This document shows, one piece after another, positions 33,979 to 43,385 of a DNA stretch of 64,000 nucleotides. This DNA is from Acetobacteraceae bacterium. Lineage in GTDB: Bacteria > Pseudomonadota > Alphaproteobacteria > Acetobacterales > Acetobacteraceae. The translations under genes and the position numbers were made by a program. The notes beneath the pieces were generated by a model. It searched no databases. It was not told the DNA's origin and was given only the letters and a program-made list of their open reading frames with translations. Location: contig CANGNF010000007.1 in NCBI GenBank assembly GCA_947455205.1, positions 87,504-151,503 of the forward strand, written 5' to 3'. Numbering within the stretch: the first letter of the stretch is position 1; each line of letters begins with the position of its first letter.

Positions 33979-34799
33979 TCTCCTCCTACGCCGCCGGGTT
34001 GCTGGCGGAGATCGGCATCGCCAGCATTGCCGCGCTCAGCGTCTATGTCATCCTGGCGGTCGGGCAGCTCTCGCTCGGCAATGCCGCCTTCATGGCCTGT
34101 GGCGCCTACACCGCCAGCGTGCTGACGGTGGAGCATGGCGTTCCCATTCCGCTCGCCATCGCCGCGGGCGCGGTGGTCAGTGGCGTGCTGGGGCTGGTGG
34201 TCGGCTTTCCCGCGCTGCGGCTGCGCGGCATCTACCTGGCCATGGCCACGCTGGGCTTTGGCGAGATGACCCGCAGCTTCTTCCTCTCGCTGGACGCCAC
34301 CGGCGGCGCGGCCGGGTACTCCGGTATGCAGCGGCTGTCGCTCGGCGGCATCTGGGCCTGGGTGCTGCCGTTGCTGGCGCTGGTGCTGCTGGCCGAACGG
34401 TCCCGCCTGTGGCTGGCGCTGAATGCGGTGCGGGATGACGAGACGGCGGCGCGGCTGCTCGGGCTCAACACCGTGGCGCTGAAGCTGGGCGCGTTCAGCG
34501 CGGCGGCGGCGCTGGCGGGCATTGCCGGCGGGCTGTTCGCGCATTGGCACATCTTCATCGAACCCGGTGCCTTCAACCTGGACCGCTCCACCGAGATGGT
34601 GCTGGCGGTGGTCCTGGGCGGCTCCACCATCGCGCTCGGCCCGGTCTTCGGCGCCGCGGCGCTGGCCTTGGCGCCGGAAGCACTGCGCTTCATCGCCGAT
34701 TGGCGGCTGGCGGCCTTCGGCGCGGTGCTGATCGTCATCCTGCTGCTGCGGCCGCAGGGGATCATCGACAAGCGCCTGCTCAGGGCGTTGAAGCCATGA
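33975..34799 (+). CDS. Branched-chain-type ABC permease (LivM-like)
   Basis: A 274-residue permease with the LivM features: GQLSLGNAAFMACGAYTASV near the N-terminus, LRGIYLAMATLGFGEMTRSF, and the loop NAVRDDETAARLLGLNTVAL. It forms the membrane channel with the LivH-like protein. The gene overlaps both neighbours by four bases (ATGA at each junction). Alternative starts are not needed. Confidence 0.94.
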   Translation: MISSYAAGLLAEIGIASIAALSVYVILAVGQLSLGNAAFMACGAYTASVLTVEHGVPIPLAIAAGAVVSGVLGLVVGFPALRLRGIYLAMATLGFGEMTRSFFLSLDATGGAAGYSGMQRLSLGGIWAWVLPLLALVLLAERSRLWLALNAVRDDETAARLLGLNTVALKLGAFSAAAALAGIAGGLFAHWHIFIEPGAFNLDRSTEMVLAVVLGGSTIALGPVFGAAALALAPEALRFIADWRLAAFGAVLIVILLLRPQGIIDKRLLRALKP

Positions 34800-35539
34800 G
34801 CCTGCTGTCACTTACCGGCGTCACCTGCCGCTTCGGCGGCATCACCGCGCTGAACAACCTGACGCTGGACCTGCCGCAGGGTGCCATAACCGGCGTCATC
34901 GGGCCGAATGGCGCGGGCAAGACCACGCTGTTCAACTGCATCACCGGCGCGTATCGGCCCAGCGAGGGCGAAATCCGCCTGCGCGGCGAAAGCCTGGTCG
35001 GCCTGGCGCCGCATCGCATCGCCCGGCTGGGGGTCGCCCGCACCTTCCAGAACATCCGGCTGTTCCCCTCCATGACGGTGTGGGAGCATTTGATGGTGGT
35101 GCAGCGCGGCGGCGGACTGCGCGCCGCGCTGGCGCCACTGGGCCTTTCCGGCGCCGCGCCGCGTCGGCGGGCGGAGCAGGCGCTGGAACGCTTCGGTCTG
35201 GCGCCGTTCCGCGACCGTCTGGCGACCACGCTGCCCTATGGCGTCATGCGCCGCGTCGAACTCGCGCGCGCGCTGACGGCGGAACCGTCCCTGCTGCTGC
35301 TGGACGAACCCGTCGCCGGCATGAACCACGAGGAAGCCGCCAGCCTGGCGACGCTGCTGCACGGGCTGGTGGCGGAGGGACTGACCCTGCTGCTGATCGA
35401 GCACGACATGGGCTTCGTCGAACAGCTCTGCCAGCAGGTGCATGTGCTGGACTTCGGTACGCTGATCGCCAGCGGCACACCCGCGGAAGTGCGCCGCATC
35501 CCCGCCGTCATCGACGCATATCTGGGGGTGGAGGGCTGA
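34796..35539 (+). CDS. Branched-chain-type ABC ATPase (LivG-like)
   Basis: A 247-residue ATPase with Walker A GPNGAGKTTLF, Walker B LLLLDEPVAGMN and the H-loop LLLIEHDMGFVEQL. The signature segment reads LPYGVMRRVELARALT instead of the usual YGxQRRxE form, a small departure that may not affect function. It overlaps the LivM-like gene by four bases, and its stop overlaps the LivF-like start by one base. Confidence 0.94.
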   Translation: MSLLSLTGVTCRFGGITALNNLTLDLPQGAITGVIGPNGAGKTTLFNCITGAYRPSEGEIRLRGESLVGLAPHRIARLGVARTFQNIRLFPSMTVWEHLMVVQRGGGLRAALAPLGLSGAAPRRRAEQALERFGLAPFRDRLATTLPYGVMRRVELARALTAEPSLLLLDEPVAGMNHEEAASLATLLHGLVAEGLTLLLIEHDMGFVEQLCQQVHVLDFGTLIASGTPAEVRRIPAVIDAYLGVEG

Positions 35540-36246
35540 TGCTGGCGGTGCAGGGCCTGTCCGTCCGCTACGGCCCGATCCAGGCGGTGCGCGAGCTTTC
35601 GCTGGAGGTGCGCCCGGGCGAGATCGTCGCCCTGATCGGCGCCAATGGCGCGGGCAAGACCAGCGCGGTGAAGGCCATCGCCGGGTTGCTGCCGCATGGT
35701 GGTAGCGTCACGCTCTCCGGCAAGCCGCTGCCGCGCCGGGCGGAACGCGCGCTGCGGGCCGGGTTGGCGCTGGTGCCGGAGGGCAGGGGCATCCTCGGCC
35801 AGATGACGGTGGCCGAGAACCTGCGGATGGGCGGCTATGCCCGGCGCGACCGCGCCAGCCTGCCGGCCGCGATCGAGGAACAGATGCGGCGCTTTCCCAT
35901 CCTGGGGGAACGCCGCGACCGGCTGGCCGGCCTGCTGAGTGGCGGCGAGCAGCAGATGCTGGCCATCGCCCGCGCGCTGCTGAGCGCGCCGCGGCTGCTG
36001 GTGCTGGACGAACCCTCGCTGGGCCTGGCGCCGATCATGGCCGCGCGCATCTTCGCGCTGGTGGAGGAGTTGCGGGCCGGCGGCATGGCGATCCTGCTGG
36101 TCGAGCAGAAGGCGCGCCAGGTGCTGAAGATAGCCGACCGCGCCTACGTGCTGGAGACCGGCAGCCTGCGCGCCAGCGGCACCGGGGCGGAGCTGGCAGC
36201 ACAAGGCCTGCTCAGCGACGCCTTCATGGCGGCCGGCGCGGGCTGA
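35539..36246 (+). CDS. Branched-chain-type ABC ATPase (LivF-like)
   Basis: A 235-residue ATPase with Walker A GANGAGKTSAVKAI, signature LSGGEQQMLAIARALL, Walker B LLVLDEPSLGLAP and H-loop LLVEQKARQVL. It forms the heterodimeric motor with the LivG-like protein. This is the last gene of the enamidase/transport operon, and a 147-base gap without clear signals precedes the next rightward gene. Confidence 0.95.
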   Translation: MLAVQGLSVRYGPIQAVRELSLEVRPGEIVALIGANGAGKTSAVKAIAGLLPHGGSVTLSGKPLPRRAERALRAGLALVPEGRGILGQMTVAENLRMGGYARRDRASLPAAIEEQMRRFPILGERRDRLAGLLSGGEQQMLAIARALLSAPRLLVLDEPSLGLAPIMAARIFALVEELRAGGMAILLVEQKARQVLKIADRAYVLETGSLRASGTGAELAAQGLLSDAFMAAGAG

Positions 36247-36393
36247 AGCGCGGGCAACCTGCCTGCGAAACGGGCAGCGCCGCGTTGCGCGGTCCCAGCC
36301 ACCTAAGCCCTGACGCTGCGTCAGCCCCGGCACGCCGCTTGCTGTCACCGAGACGAGGCCGCCGCGCGGTGGCCAGGACGTCCGGGACCAGAC

Positions 36394-37545
36394 ATGCACC
36401 TGACCCTTTCCTTGACCGGCCATGGCTTCCACCCCGCGGGCTGGCGGCAGTCCTCGGCCCCGGCGATCCCCAACTATCGCGCCCAGGTGCAGCGCGCGGA
36501 GTCCGCGGGGCTGGACGCCGTGCTGCTGGGCCCGGCGCTCGGCAGCCCCGGCCTGCTGCTCTCCGGCGGTGCCGATGCGATGCAGCTGGACCCGATGCCG
36601 CTGCTCGGTTCCCTGGTGCCGCAAAGCCGCGTCATCGGCCTCGGCGCCTCGGTGTTCATGAGCCACACCGAGCCGTTCCACACTGCCCGCGCCTTCGCCG
36701 TGCTGGACAATCTCTCGGCCGGCCGCGCCGCCTGGTGCGTGGATACGCGGCAGCTGGACTACGCGGCGGCCGACTTCGCCCACCTGCCGCTGCCCGCCAC
36801 CACGGCGGCGCGCTACGCCAGGGCGCTGGAATACATCCTGGTGGTGAAGCAGCTGTGGGACAGCTGGCAGGACGACACCATCATCGCCGACAAGGCGTCT
36901 GGCATCTTCGCGCACGGCACGCGGGTGCATCGCATCGACCACGCCGGCGAGTACTTCACGGTGCGCGGGCCGCTGACCGCCATTCGCCCACGCCAGGGCC
37001 GCCCGGTGATCGTGCAATGGGACATGAGCGCTGAGGGCCTGGCGCTGGCGGCGGCCACGGCGGATGTTTTCCTGGCAAGCTGTGCAACGCTGGAGGAGGC
37101 GAAGGCCTTCAGCGCCAGCCTGCGCGCCGCCACCGCCACCGCCGGGCGCGACCCGGCGGAGTTGCGCGTGCTGCTGAACCTGACGCCGATACTGGCCGCG
37201 ACCGGTCCCGCTGCCGAGGCGCGGGCCACGGACTTGGATGCCACCGTACCGCCCGCCGCCGCGCAGGCGCTGCTGGCCGAAGCCGGCGAGGACGGCCCCC
37301 GCTCCGGCCTGCGCTTCATCGGCACCGCTGCCGCGCTGGCCGAGCAGATGGGGGCCTGGGTCGCCGCCGGCGCCTGCGATGGCTGGAACCTGCGCCCCGC
37401 CGTGCTGCCGGACGACCTGGGCCCGCTGCTGAGCGAGCTGGTGCCGGCGCTGCAACGCGCCGGCCACCTGCGTAACGCCTATGCCGGCGCCACGCTGCGC
37501 GAGCATCTCGGCCTCGCCCGCCCCGCCAATCCGAACGCCGCCTGA
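36394..37545 (+). CDS. Divergent NtaA/SnaA-like flavin monooxygenase
   Basis: A 383-residue luciferase-superfamily protein, shorter than typical NtaA homologues (about 440). It keeps LTGHGFHPAGWRQSS at the start, LEYILVVKQLWDSWQDDTII, a position matching GRPVIVQWDMSAEG and the C-terminal [15 protein letters not shown]. The loop that normally reads GRAGWNVVTS is GRAAWCVDTRQLDY here, so the substrate/flavin pocket is altered. It sits 17 bases ahead of a canonical NtaA-like gene and probably is co-transcribed with it. A different substrate or partly regulatory role is possible. No flavin reductase is adjacent. Confidence 0.85.
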   Translation: MHLTLSLTGHGFHPAGWRQSSAPAIPNYRAQVQRAESAGLDAVLLGPALGSPGLLLSGGADAMQLDPMPLLGSLVPQSRVIGLGASVFMSHTEPFHTARAFAVLDNLSAGRAAWCVDTRQLDYAAADFAHLPLPATTAARYARALEYILVVKQLWDSWQDDTIIADKASGIFAHGTRVHRIDHAGEYFTVRGPLTAIRPRQGRPVIVQWDMSAEGLALAAATADVFLASCATLEEAKAFSASLRAATATAGRDPAELRVLLNLTPILAATGPAAEARATDLDATVPPAAAQALLAEAGEDGPRSGLRFIGTAAALAEQMGAWVAAGACDGWNLRPAVLPDDLGPLLSELVPALQRAGHLRNAYAGATLREHLGLARPANPNAA

Positions 37546-37562
37546 AGGCCGGGAGCATCGCC

Positions 37563-38897
37563 ATGGCAACGCCGCCCAAGCAACTCCATTTCGGCCTCTT
37601 CACCTATCCCGGTGGGCACCACATCGCCGGCTGGCGCCACCCCAGCACGCCGTCGTCGGAGCTGATGACGTTGGATTTCTGGCGCAACATGGCGCAGCTG
37701 GGGGAGCGGGGTAAGTTCGACCTCTTCTTCGTCGGCGATACGCTGTTCACGCGCGAGAAGGATGGTCGCTTCTTCGGCCGCCAAGCGTTCTCCAACCCGG
37801 ACCCGGTTTCGCTCTGCTCGGTGGTCTCGGCGGTCACCGAACGCATCGGCGTGGTCGCCACGCTGTCCACCACCTATCACGAGCCCTACGCGATCGCGTC
37901 CAAATTCGCCACGCTGGACCATGTCTCGGGCGGCCGCGCCGGGTGGAACATCGTCACCACCTGGGAGGATCGGGCGTCGCAGAATTTCAGCCGCGCGACA
38001 GCGCTGCCGAAGGATGACCGCTACGCCCGCGGTACCGATTTCATGCGCGCCTGCACCGCGTTGTGGGACAGCTGGGGCGACGACGCCATGCTGATGGACC
38101 GTGCCGGCGGCCGCTTCCTCGACCCCTCGCGTATCCAGGCGGTGCACCACCGCAGCGACAGCTTCGATGTCGCCGGCCCGCTGCGCCAGCCGCGCCCGCC
38201 GCAGGGCTGGCCGGTGTTGGTGCAGGCCGGCGCCTCGCCACCAGGCCGGCGCTTCGCCGCACAGATCGCGGAGGCGATCTTCACCGCCCAGACCAACATG
38301 GCGGAAGCCCAGGCCTTCCGCAGCAGCACCCACGCGCTGATGGCGGAATACGGCCGCCCGCCGGAAGCGGTGGTCATCATGCCCGGCCTCTCCCCACTGG
38401 TGGCGGATACCGAGGCCGCGGCCAAGCGGCTGGAGGAGGAACTGGCCGAGTTGGTGCATCCGGAAGTGGCGATCTGGATGCTGAGCGAGAACCTCTACTT
38501 CAACTTCTACGACCGCGATCCCGACGACCCCATGCCGATCGAGGAGGTGCGCGCCAGCCGCACGCCGACCTCCAATGGCGAGAGCATTCTGCGCGCCTGC
38601 GCCCGCGGCAACCTGACCATCGGCGAGGCGGCGCGGCATGTGGCGCGGTCGCGGGCGCACCAGAGCTTCGTCGGCACGCCGGAGCAACTGGCCGACCTGA
38701 TGCAGACCTGGCTGGAGGCCGGCGCCTGCGACGGCTTCAACCTGCTGCCGCCCTACTTCCCGACGCAGCTGAAGGTCTTCGTCGAGGAGGTGGTGCCGGT
38801 GCTGCAACGCCGCGGCATCTATCGCCGGGACTATGAGGGCACGACGCTGCGCGAGCATCTCGGCCTGAAGCGCCCGCCGGGCCGCCACGCCGGGTGA
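37563..38897 (+). CDS. NtaA/SnaA/DszA-type FMNH2-dependent monooxygenase
   Basis: A 444-residue canonical member: [39 protein letters not shown], the loop [40 protein letters not shown] and the terminal [18 protein letters not shown]. It would oxidise an N- or S-containing organic compound with reduced FMN. Its stop overlaps the GTG start of the first Dpp-type ATPase (GTGA), so oxidation and peptide-like import are directly coupled. Confidence 0.92.
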   Translation: MATPPKQLHFGLFTYPGGHHIAGWRHPSTPSSELMTLDFWRNMAQLGERGKFDLFFVGDTLFTREKDGRFFGRQAFSNPDPVSLCSVVSAVTERIGVVATLSTTYHEPYAIASKFATLDHVSGGRAGWNIVTTWEDRASQNFSRATALPKDDRYARGTDFMRACTALWDSWGDDAMLMDRAGGRFLDPSRIQAVHHRSDSFDVAGPLRQPRPPQGWPVLVQAGASPPGRRFAAQIAEAIFTAQTNMAEAQAFRSSTHALMAEYGRPPEAVVIMPGLSPLVADTEAAAKRLEEELAELVHPEVAIWMLSENLYFNFYDRDPDDPMPIEEVRASRTPTSNGESILRACARGNLTIGEAARHVARSRAHQSFVGTPEQLADLMQTWLEAGACDGFNLLPPYFPTQLKVFVEEVVPVLQRRGIYRRDYEGTTLREHLGLKRPPGRHAG

Positions 38898-39877
38898 GCG
38901 CGCCGCTGCTGGACGTGCGCGGGTTGGCCGTGGGCTTCGCCGGCGAGGACGGGCTGGTGCCGGCCGTGCAGGGCGCCAGCTTCGCGCTTGGGGCGGGGGC
39001 GTGCCTGGGCATTGTCGGCGAGTCAGGCTCGGGCAAGAGCGTCGCGGCGCTGAGCGTGATGGGGCTGCTGCCGCCGGCCACGGCGCGCATCACCGGCGGC
39101 AGCGTGCTGCTGGACGGGCGCGACCTGCTGGCGCTGACGCCCGAGGCACGGCGGCAACTGCGCGGCGGCGAGATCGCAATGATCTTCCAGGAGCCGATGA
39201 CCTCGCTGAACCCGGCCTTCACCATCGGCGACCAGATCGCCGAGGCGATCCGCGCGCATGCGCCGATGAGCGCGGCGGCGGCGCGGGAGCGGGCCATCGC
39301 GCTGCTGCGCCAGGTTCGCATCGCCTCACCGGAAAAGCGCTACGACGAATACCCGCATCGGCTTTCCGGTGGCATGCGGCAGCGGGTGATGATCGCCATC
39401 GCCCTGGCCGGCAACCCGCGGCTGCTGATCGCCGACGAGCCGACGACCGCGCTGGATGTGACGGTGCAGGCGCAGATCGTGGCGCTGCTGCGCGACATCC
39501 AGCGAGAGCGCGGCACCGCGATCCTGCTGATCTCGCACAACCTGGGCCTGATCGCCGGCCTGGCCGACGAGATTGCGGTGATGTACGCCGGCCGCGTGCT
39601 GGAACACGGCCCGGCCGCGCGCATCCTGGCGCATCCGGAACACCCCTACACCATCGGCCTGCTGGGCGCCGTGCCGCGCGCCGCGCCGGGCGAGGCGCCG
39701 CTGGTGGGCATCGAGGGCAGCGTGCCCGACCCGCGCCACCCGCCGCCGGGCTGCGTCTTCCAGCCGCGCTGCCCCTTCGCCGAGGCACGCTGCGCCGAGG
39801 CCGCGCCGCCGCTGCGCGCGCTGGCGCCAGGCCACCACGCCGCCTGCCATCTGGCGCCGCTGGAGCCCGTGGCATGA
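38894..39877 (+). CDS. Dipeptide/oligopeptide-type ABC ATPase (DppD-like)
   Basis: A 327-residue ATPase starting at a GTG that overlaps the monooxygenase stop. Walker A is GESGSGKSV, signature [16 protein letters not shown], Walker [13 protein letters not shown], and the oligopeptide-family C-terminal part carries [14 protein letters not shown], the cysteine region seen in DppD/OppD. It overlaps the next ATPase by four bases and pairs with it to power the importer encoded downstream. Confidence 0.94.
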   Translation: MSAPLLDVRGLAVGFAGEDGLVPAVQGASFALGAGACLGIVGESGSGKSVAALSVMGLLPPATARITGGSVLLDGRDLLALTPEARRQLRGGEIAMIFQEPMTSLNPAFTIGDQIAEAIRAHAPMSAAAARERAIALLRQVRIASPEKRYDEYPHRLSGGMRQRVMIAIALAGNPRLLIADEPTTALDVTVQAQIVALLRDIQRERGTAILLISHNLGLIAGLADEIAVMYAGRVLEHGPAARILAHPEHPYTIGLLGAVPRAAPGEAPLVGIEGSVPDPRHPPPGCVFQPRCPFAEARCAEAAPPLRALAPGHHAACHLAPLEPVA

Positions 39878-40923
39878 GCCCGCCGCTGCTGCGCGTGCGC
39901 GGGCTGCGCAAGGAGTTCGCGATCGGCGGCCTGTTCTCCGGCGGGCGCGGCAAGGTGGTTGCGGTGGACGGCGTCTCCTTCGACCTCGACGCCGGCGAGA
40001 CGCTGGGCCTGGTGGGCGAGAGCGGCTGCGGCAAGTCCACCACCGGGCGCCTGATCCTGCGCCTGGTGGAGCCGACCGCGGGCAGCGTGCAACTGCGCGG
40101 CGAGGAGCTTACCGGGCTGAAGCCGCACGCGATGATCGCGCATCGCCGCAACATGCAGCTGATCTTCCAGGATCCCTACAGCTCGTTGAACCCGAGCATG
40201 ACGGTGCGCGAGATCATCGGCGAGCCGCTGCAGGTGCATGGCATCGACACCACGCCGGGCATAGATGGCCGCGTCGCGGAGTTGCTGACGCTCGTCGGCC
40301 TTGGCCCGCAGCACATGCGGCGCTTCCCGCATGAGTTCAGCGGCGGCCAGCGGCAACGCATCGGCATCGCCCGCGCGCTGGCGCTGGAGCCGCGGCTGAT
40401 CATCTGCGACGAGCCGGTGAGCGCGCTGGATGTCTCGGTGCAGGCGCAGATCCTGAACCTGCTGCGGCGGTTGCAGGCGCAGACGGGCGTGGGCCTGCTG
40501 TTCATCTCGCACGACCTCATGGCGGTGCGCTACATCGCGCAGCGCGTGGCGGTGATGTACCTGGGCCGCCTGGTGGAGACGGCACCGACCACGACGCTGT
40601 TCGCCGCGCCGCTGCACCCCTACACCCGCGCGCTGCTGGATGCGGTGCCGGCACCGGAGCACGGCGCCGCGCCCCGCCCGCTGCTGGATGGCGAGTTGCC
40701 GAGCCCGCTGGCGCCGCCCACCGGCTGCCACTTCCATCCGCGCTGCCCCTTCGCCACGGCACGCTGCGTCGCGGAGGCGCCGGCGATGACGGAAGTCTCG
40801 CCGGGCCACGGCGTTGCCTGCCACCACGCCGCGACGCTGCCGGCCTGGCCCGGCCTGAGCCCCGCCCTGACCCGCCCACCAGAGCCGCGCCTGGCGCGGC
40901 TGCTCGCCCGTTTCCACGCCTGA
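39874..40923 (+). CDS. Dipeptide/oligopeptide-type ABC ATPase (DppF-like)
   Basis: A 349-residue ATPase: Walker [10 protein letters not shown], the DppF hallmark [20 protein letters not shown], signature [16 protein letters not shown], Walker [13 protein letters not shown], and the C-terminal [14 protein letters not shown] segment. The end is extended by a Pro/Arg/Leu-rich stretch ([20 protein letters not shown]). It overlaps the DppD-like gene by four bases and is followed 16 bases later by the binding-protein gene, with an AAGGAG ribosome site in between. Confidence 0.94.
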   Translation: MSPPLLRVRGLRKEFAIGGLFSGGRGKVVAVDGVSFDLDAGETLGLVGESGCGKSTTGRLILRLVEPTAGSVQLRGEELTGLKPHAMIAHRRNMQLIFQDPYSSLNPSMTVREIIGEPLQVHGIDTTPGIDGRVAELLTLVGLGPQHMRRFPHEFSGGQRQRIGIARALALEPRLIICDEPVSALDVSVQAQILNLLRRLQAQTGVGLLFISHDLMAVRYIAQRVAVMYLGRLVETAPTTTLFAAPLHPYTRALLDAVPAPEHGAAPRPLLDGELPSPLAPPTGCHFHPRCPFATARCVAEAPAMTEVSPGHGVACHHAATLPAWPGLSPALTRPPEPRLARLLARFHA

Positions 40924-40939
40924 GATAAGGAGCCGCCCG

Positions 40940-42436
40940 ATGCGCATCCTGGCCCTGCTGCTGATGCTGTGTTGTGGAACCGCCGCGATGGCGCAGGGCA
41001 CCCTGCGGATCGGCATCGGCGACGACCCCGACGCGCTGGACCCCACGCTGAACCGCGCTGCGAGCGGCCGTCAGCCGCTGACCGCGGTGTGCGACAAGCT
41101 GTTCGATGTGACCACGGAGTTGAAGCTGGAACACCAGCTGGTAACCGCGCACGAGATCGCGGCCGACGGGCTTTCGGTGACGCTGAAGCTGCGCGAGGGC
41201 GTGCGCTTCCATGACGGCGAGAGCTTCGACGCCGAGGCCGTCGCCTTCAACCTGAACCGCCACCTGACCATGCAGGGCAGCCTCCGCCGCACCGAACTTG
41301 CGGCCTTGGCGGGCACCGAGGTGGTGGACGCGCACACCATCCGCCTGCTGCTGAAGAGCCCGCAGGCCTACCTGCTGCTGATCAACCTGGCGGAACGCGC
41401 GGGCATGATGGTTTCGCCCAAGGCGGCACGCGATGCCGGCGAGCGCTTCGCGCTGCATCCGGTCTGCGCCGGCGCCTTCCGCTTCGTCGAGCGGGTGCCG
41501 CAGGGCCGCATCGTGGTGCAGCGCTACGACGGCTATTGGAACCGCGCCAACATCCACCTGGACCGGGTGGAATACCTGCCGATCAGCGACAGCACCGTGC
41601 GCCTGGCCGGGCTGCGTTCCGGCGAACTCCAGATCGCCGAGCGGCTTTCCCCCACCGACCTGCCGCAGTTGCGCGGCGACGCACGCGTGACTGCAGTGGC
41701 AACACCTGACCTCGGCTTTCACTCCATCCGCTTCAACATGTCCAACGGCCCGCGCCAGCGCATCTTCGGCGGCGACATCCGCATCCGCCAGGCGGTGGAA
41801 TTGGCGATCGACCGGCGCGCTATGGTGCAGGCGCTGTTCGAGGACCAGTACACCGCCGGCAACCAGTTCGTCGGGCCGGAGAGTGCGTACTATGACAAGG
41901 CCCACCCGGTGCCCGCGCGCAACGTCGCCCGCGCCCGCGCCCTGCTGCGGGAAGCCGGGCAACCCAACCTGACCTTCACGCTGCTGGTTCCTTCGGAGCG
42001 GGAGCGCCAGGAGGCTGCACAGATGGTGCAGGCCATGCTGGCCGAAGCCGGCATCACCATGAAGCTGGAGACGCAGGACAACACCTCCCTGCTCGCGTCC
42101 TCCCAGCGCGGCCAGTTCGACGCGGTGTTCAGCTTCTGGAGCGGCCGGCCGCATCCGGATGGCAACAGCTACTCACACTTCGCCTGTGCCGGCCCGCTGA
42201 ACGACAGCCGCTACTGCAACCCGGAACTGGACGCGCTGCTGACCCGCGGGCGCGAGGCAACCGACGAGGCCGAGCGCGTGCGTGTGTACCAGCAGGCGAA
42301 CGCCTTGCTGGTGCGGAATGTGCCGCATGTGGTGGTGTGGCACCGCCGCACCTTCACCGGCCTCAGCAAGCGGTTGGCCGGCTTCATCCCGCATCCGGAC
42401 AGCACCATCCGCCTGGTCGGCCTGCGGCTGAACTGA
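40940..42436 (+). CDS. Dipeptide/nickel-type ABC substrate-binding protein (family 5)
   Basis: A 498-residue exported family 5 binding protein with signal MRILALLLMLCCGTAAMA and mature start QGTLRIGIGDDPDALDPTLN. The family core is visible in LKLREGVRFHDGESFDAEAV, YDGYWNRANIHLDRVEYLPI and IRQAVELAIDRRAMVQALFE. An AAGGAG ribosome site precedes the ATG. Ligands of this family range from peptides to nickel, opines, glutathione and chelates. Placed behind two NtaA-type monooxygenases, a chelator or modified amino acid is a reasonable guess. Its stop overlaps the permease start. Confidence 0.94.
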   Translation: MRILALLLMLCCGTAAMAQGTLRIGIGDDPDALDPTLNRAASGRQPLTAVCDKLFDVTTELKLEHQLVTAHEIAADGLSVTLKLREGVRFHDGESFDAEAVAFNLNRHLTMQGSLRRTELAALAGTEVVDAHTIRLLLKSPQAYLLLINLAERAGMMVSPKAARDAGERFALHPVCAGAFRFVERVPQGRIVVQRYDGYWNRANIHLDRVEYLPISDSTVRLAGLRSGELQIAERLSPTDLPQLRGDARVTAVATPDLGFHSIRFNMSNGPRQRIFGGDIRIRQAVELAIDRRAMVQALFEDQYTAGNQFVGPESAYYDKAHPVPARNVARARALLREAGQPNLTFTLLVPSERERQEAAQMVQAMLAEAGITMKLETQDNTSLLASSQRGQFDAVFSFWSGRPHPDGNSYSHFACAGPLNDSRYCNPELDALLTRGREATDEAERVRVYQQANALLVRNVPHVVVWHRRTFTGLSKRLAGFIPHPDSTIRLVGLRLN

Positions 42437-43383
42437 TGCGCTTCCTGCTCTTCCTCGGCCAGCGGCTGGCGTTGACGGTGCCGACGCTGCTGATCCTCTC
42501 GGTGCTGGTTTTCGCCTTGCAGCATTTGCTGCCCGGCGACCCGGCGCTGGCCTTGGCTGGGGAGGACATGGACCCCGACGTGGTCGCGGAAATCCGCCAT
42601 CGCTACGGCTTCGACCTGCCGATATGGCACCAGTACTGGAACTGGCTGCTGGCGGCGTTGCAGGGCGACCTGGGCATGTCGCTGCGCAACAGCATGAGCG
42701 TGGTGCAGTTGCTGCTGGGCAAGCTGGGCATCACGCTGCAACTGGCCGTCGCCTCCATGGTGCTGGCGCTGGTCATCGGCATTCCCTTGGGCGTCCTGGC
42801 GGCGGCGCGGCCGGGCAGCTTCGCCTCGCTGGCCGCCAGCGGCTTTGCGCTGTCGGGCATCTCGGTGCCGCATTTCTGGTTGGGCATCATGCTGGTGCTG
42901 GCGTTCTCGGTGAACCTCAACTGGTTCCCGTCCTCCGGCTACACGCCCTTCGCGGAGGACCCCGGGCGCTGGGCGATGGGGCTGGTGCTGCCGGCCTTCG
43001 TGCTGGGCACCGGCATTGCCGGCGTGCTGATGCGCCACACCCGCAGCGCCATGCTGCAGGCGCTGGGCAGCGACTACATCCGCACCGCCCGCGCCAAGGG
43101 CCTGCGGGAACAGCGCGTGGTGCTGAAGCACGCGCTGCGCAACGCGCTGGTGCCGGTGGTCACGCTGGGCGCCATCGAGTTCGGGCAGTTGCTGTCCGGC
43201 GCGGTGCTGACCGAGCAGATCTTCTCCATCCCCGGCTTCGGCAAGCTGCTGGTGGATGGCGTGCTGTACCGCGACTACGCCGTGGTGCAGGGGTTGGTGC
43301 TGGTCTCCGCGTTGCTGTTCATCGCCGCCAGCCTGGTGGCCGATATCCTCTACTTCGTCATCAACCCCCGGCTGCGGAGCTGA
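42436..43383 (+). CDS. Dipeptide-type ABC permease (DppB-like)
   Basis: A 315-residue permease with six membrane segments, starting MRFLLFLGQRLALTVPTLLI. The DppB periplasmic N-terminal region (LLPGDPALALAGEDMDPDVV) and the EAA loop (DYIRTARAKGLREQRVVLKH) are clear. Start and stop of neighbouring genes overlap here (TGATG), supporting one transcript. It forms the membrane pore with the DppC-like protein. Confidence 0.95.
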   Translation: MRFLLFLGQRLALTVPTLLILSVLVFALQHLLPGDPALALAGEDMDPDVVAEIRHRYGFDLPIWHQYWNWLLAALQGDLGMSLRNSMSVVQLLLGKLGITLQLAVASMVLALVIGIPLGVLAAARPGSFASLAASGFALSGISVPHFWLGIMLVLAFSVNLNWFPSSGYTPFAEDPGRWAMGLVLPAFVLGTGIAGVLMRHTRSAMLQALGSDYIRTARAKGLREQRVVLKHALRNALVPVVTLGAIEFGQLLSGAVLTEQIFSIPGFGKLLVDGVLYRDYAVVQGLVLVSALLFIAASLVADILYFVINPRLRS

Positions 43384-43385
43384 GC

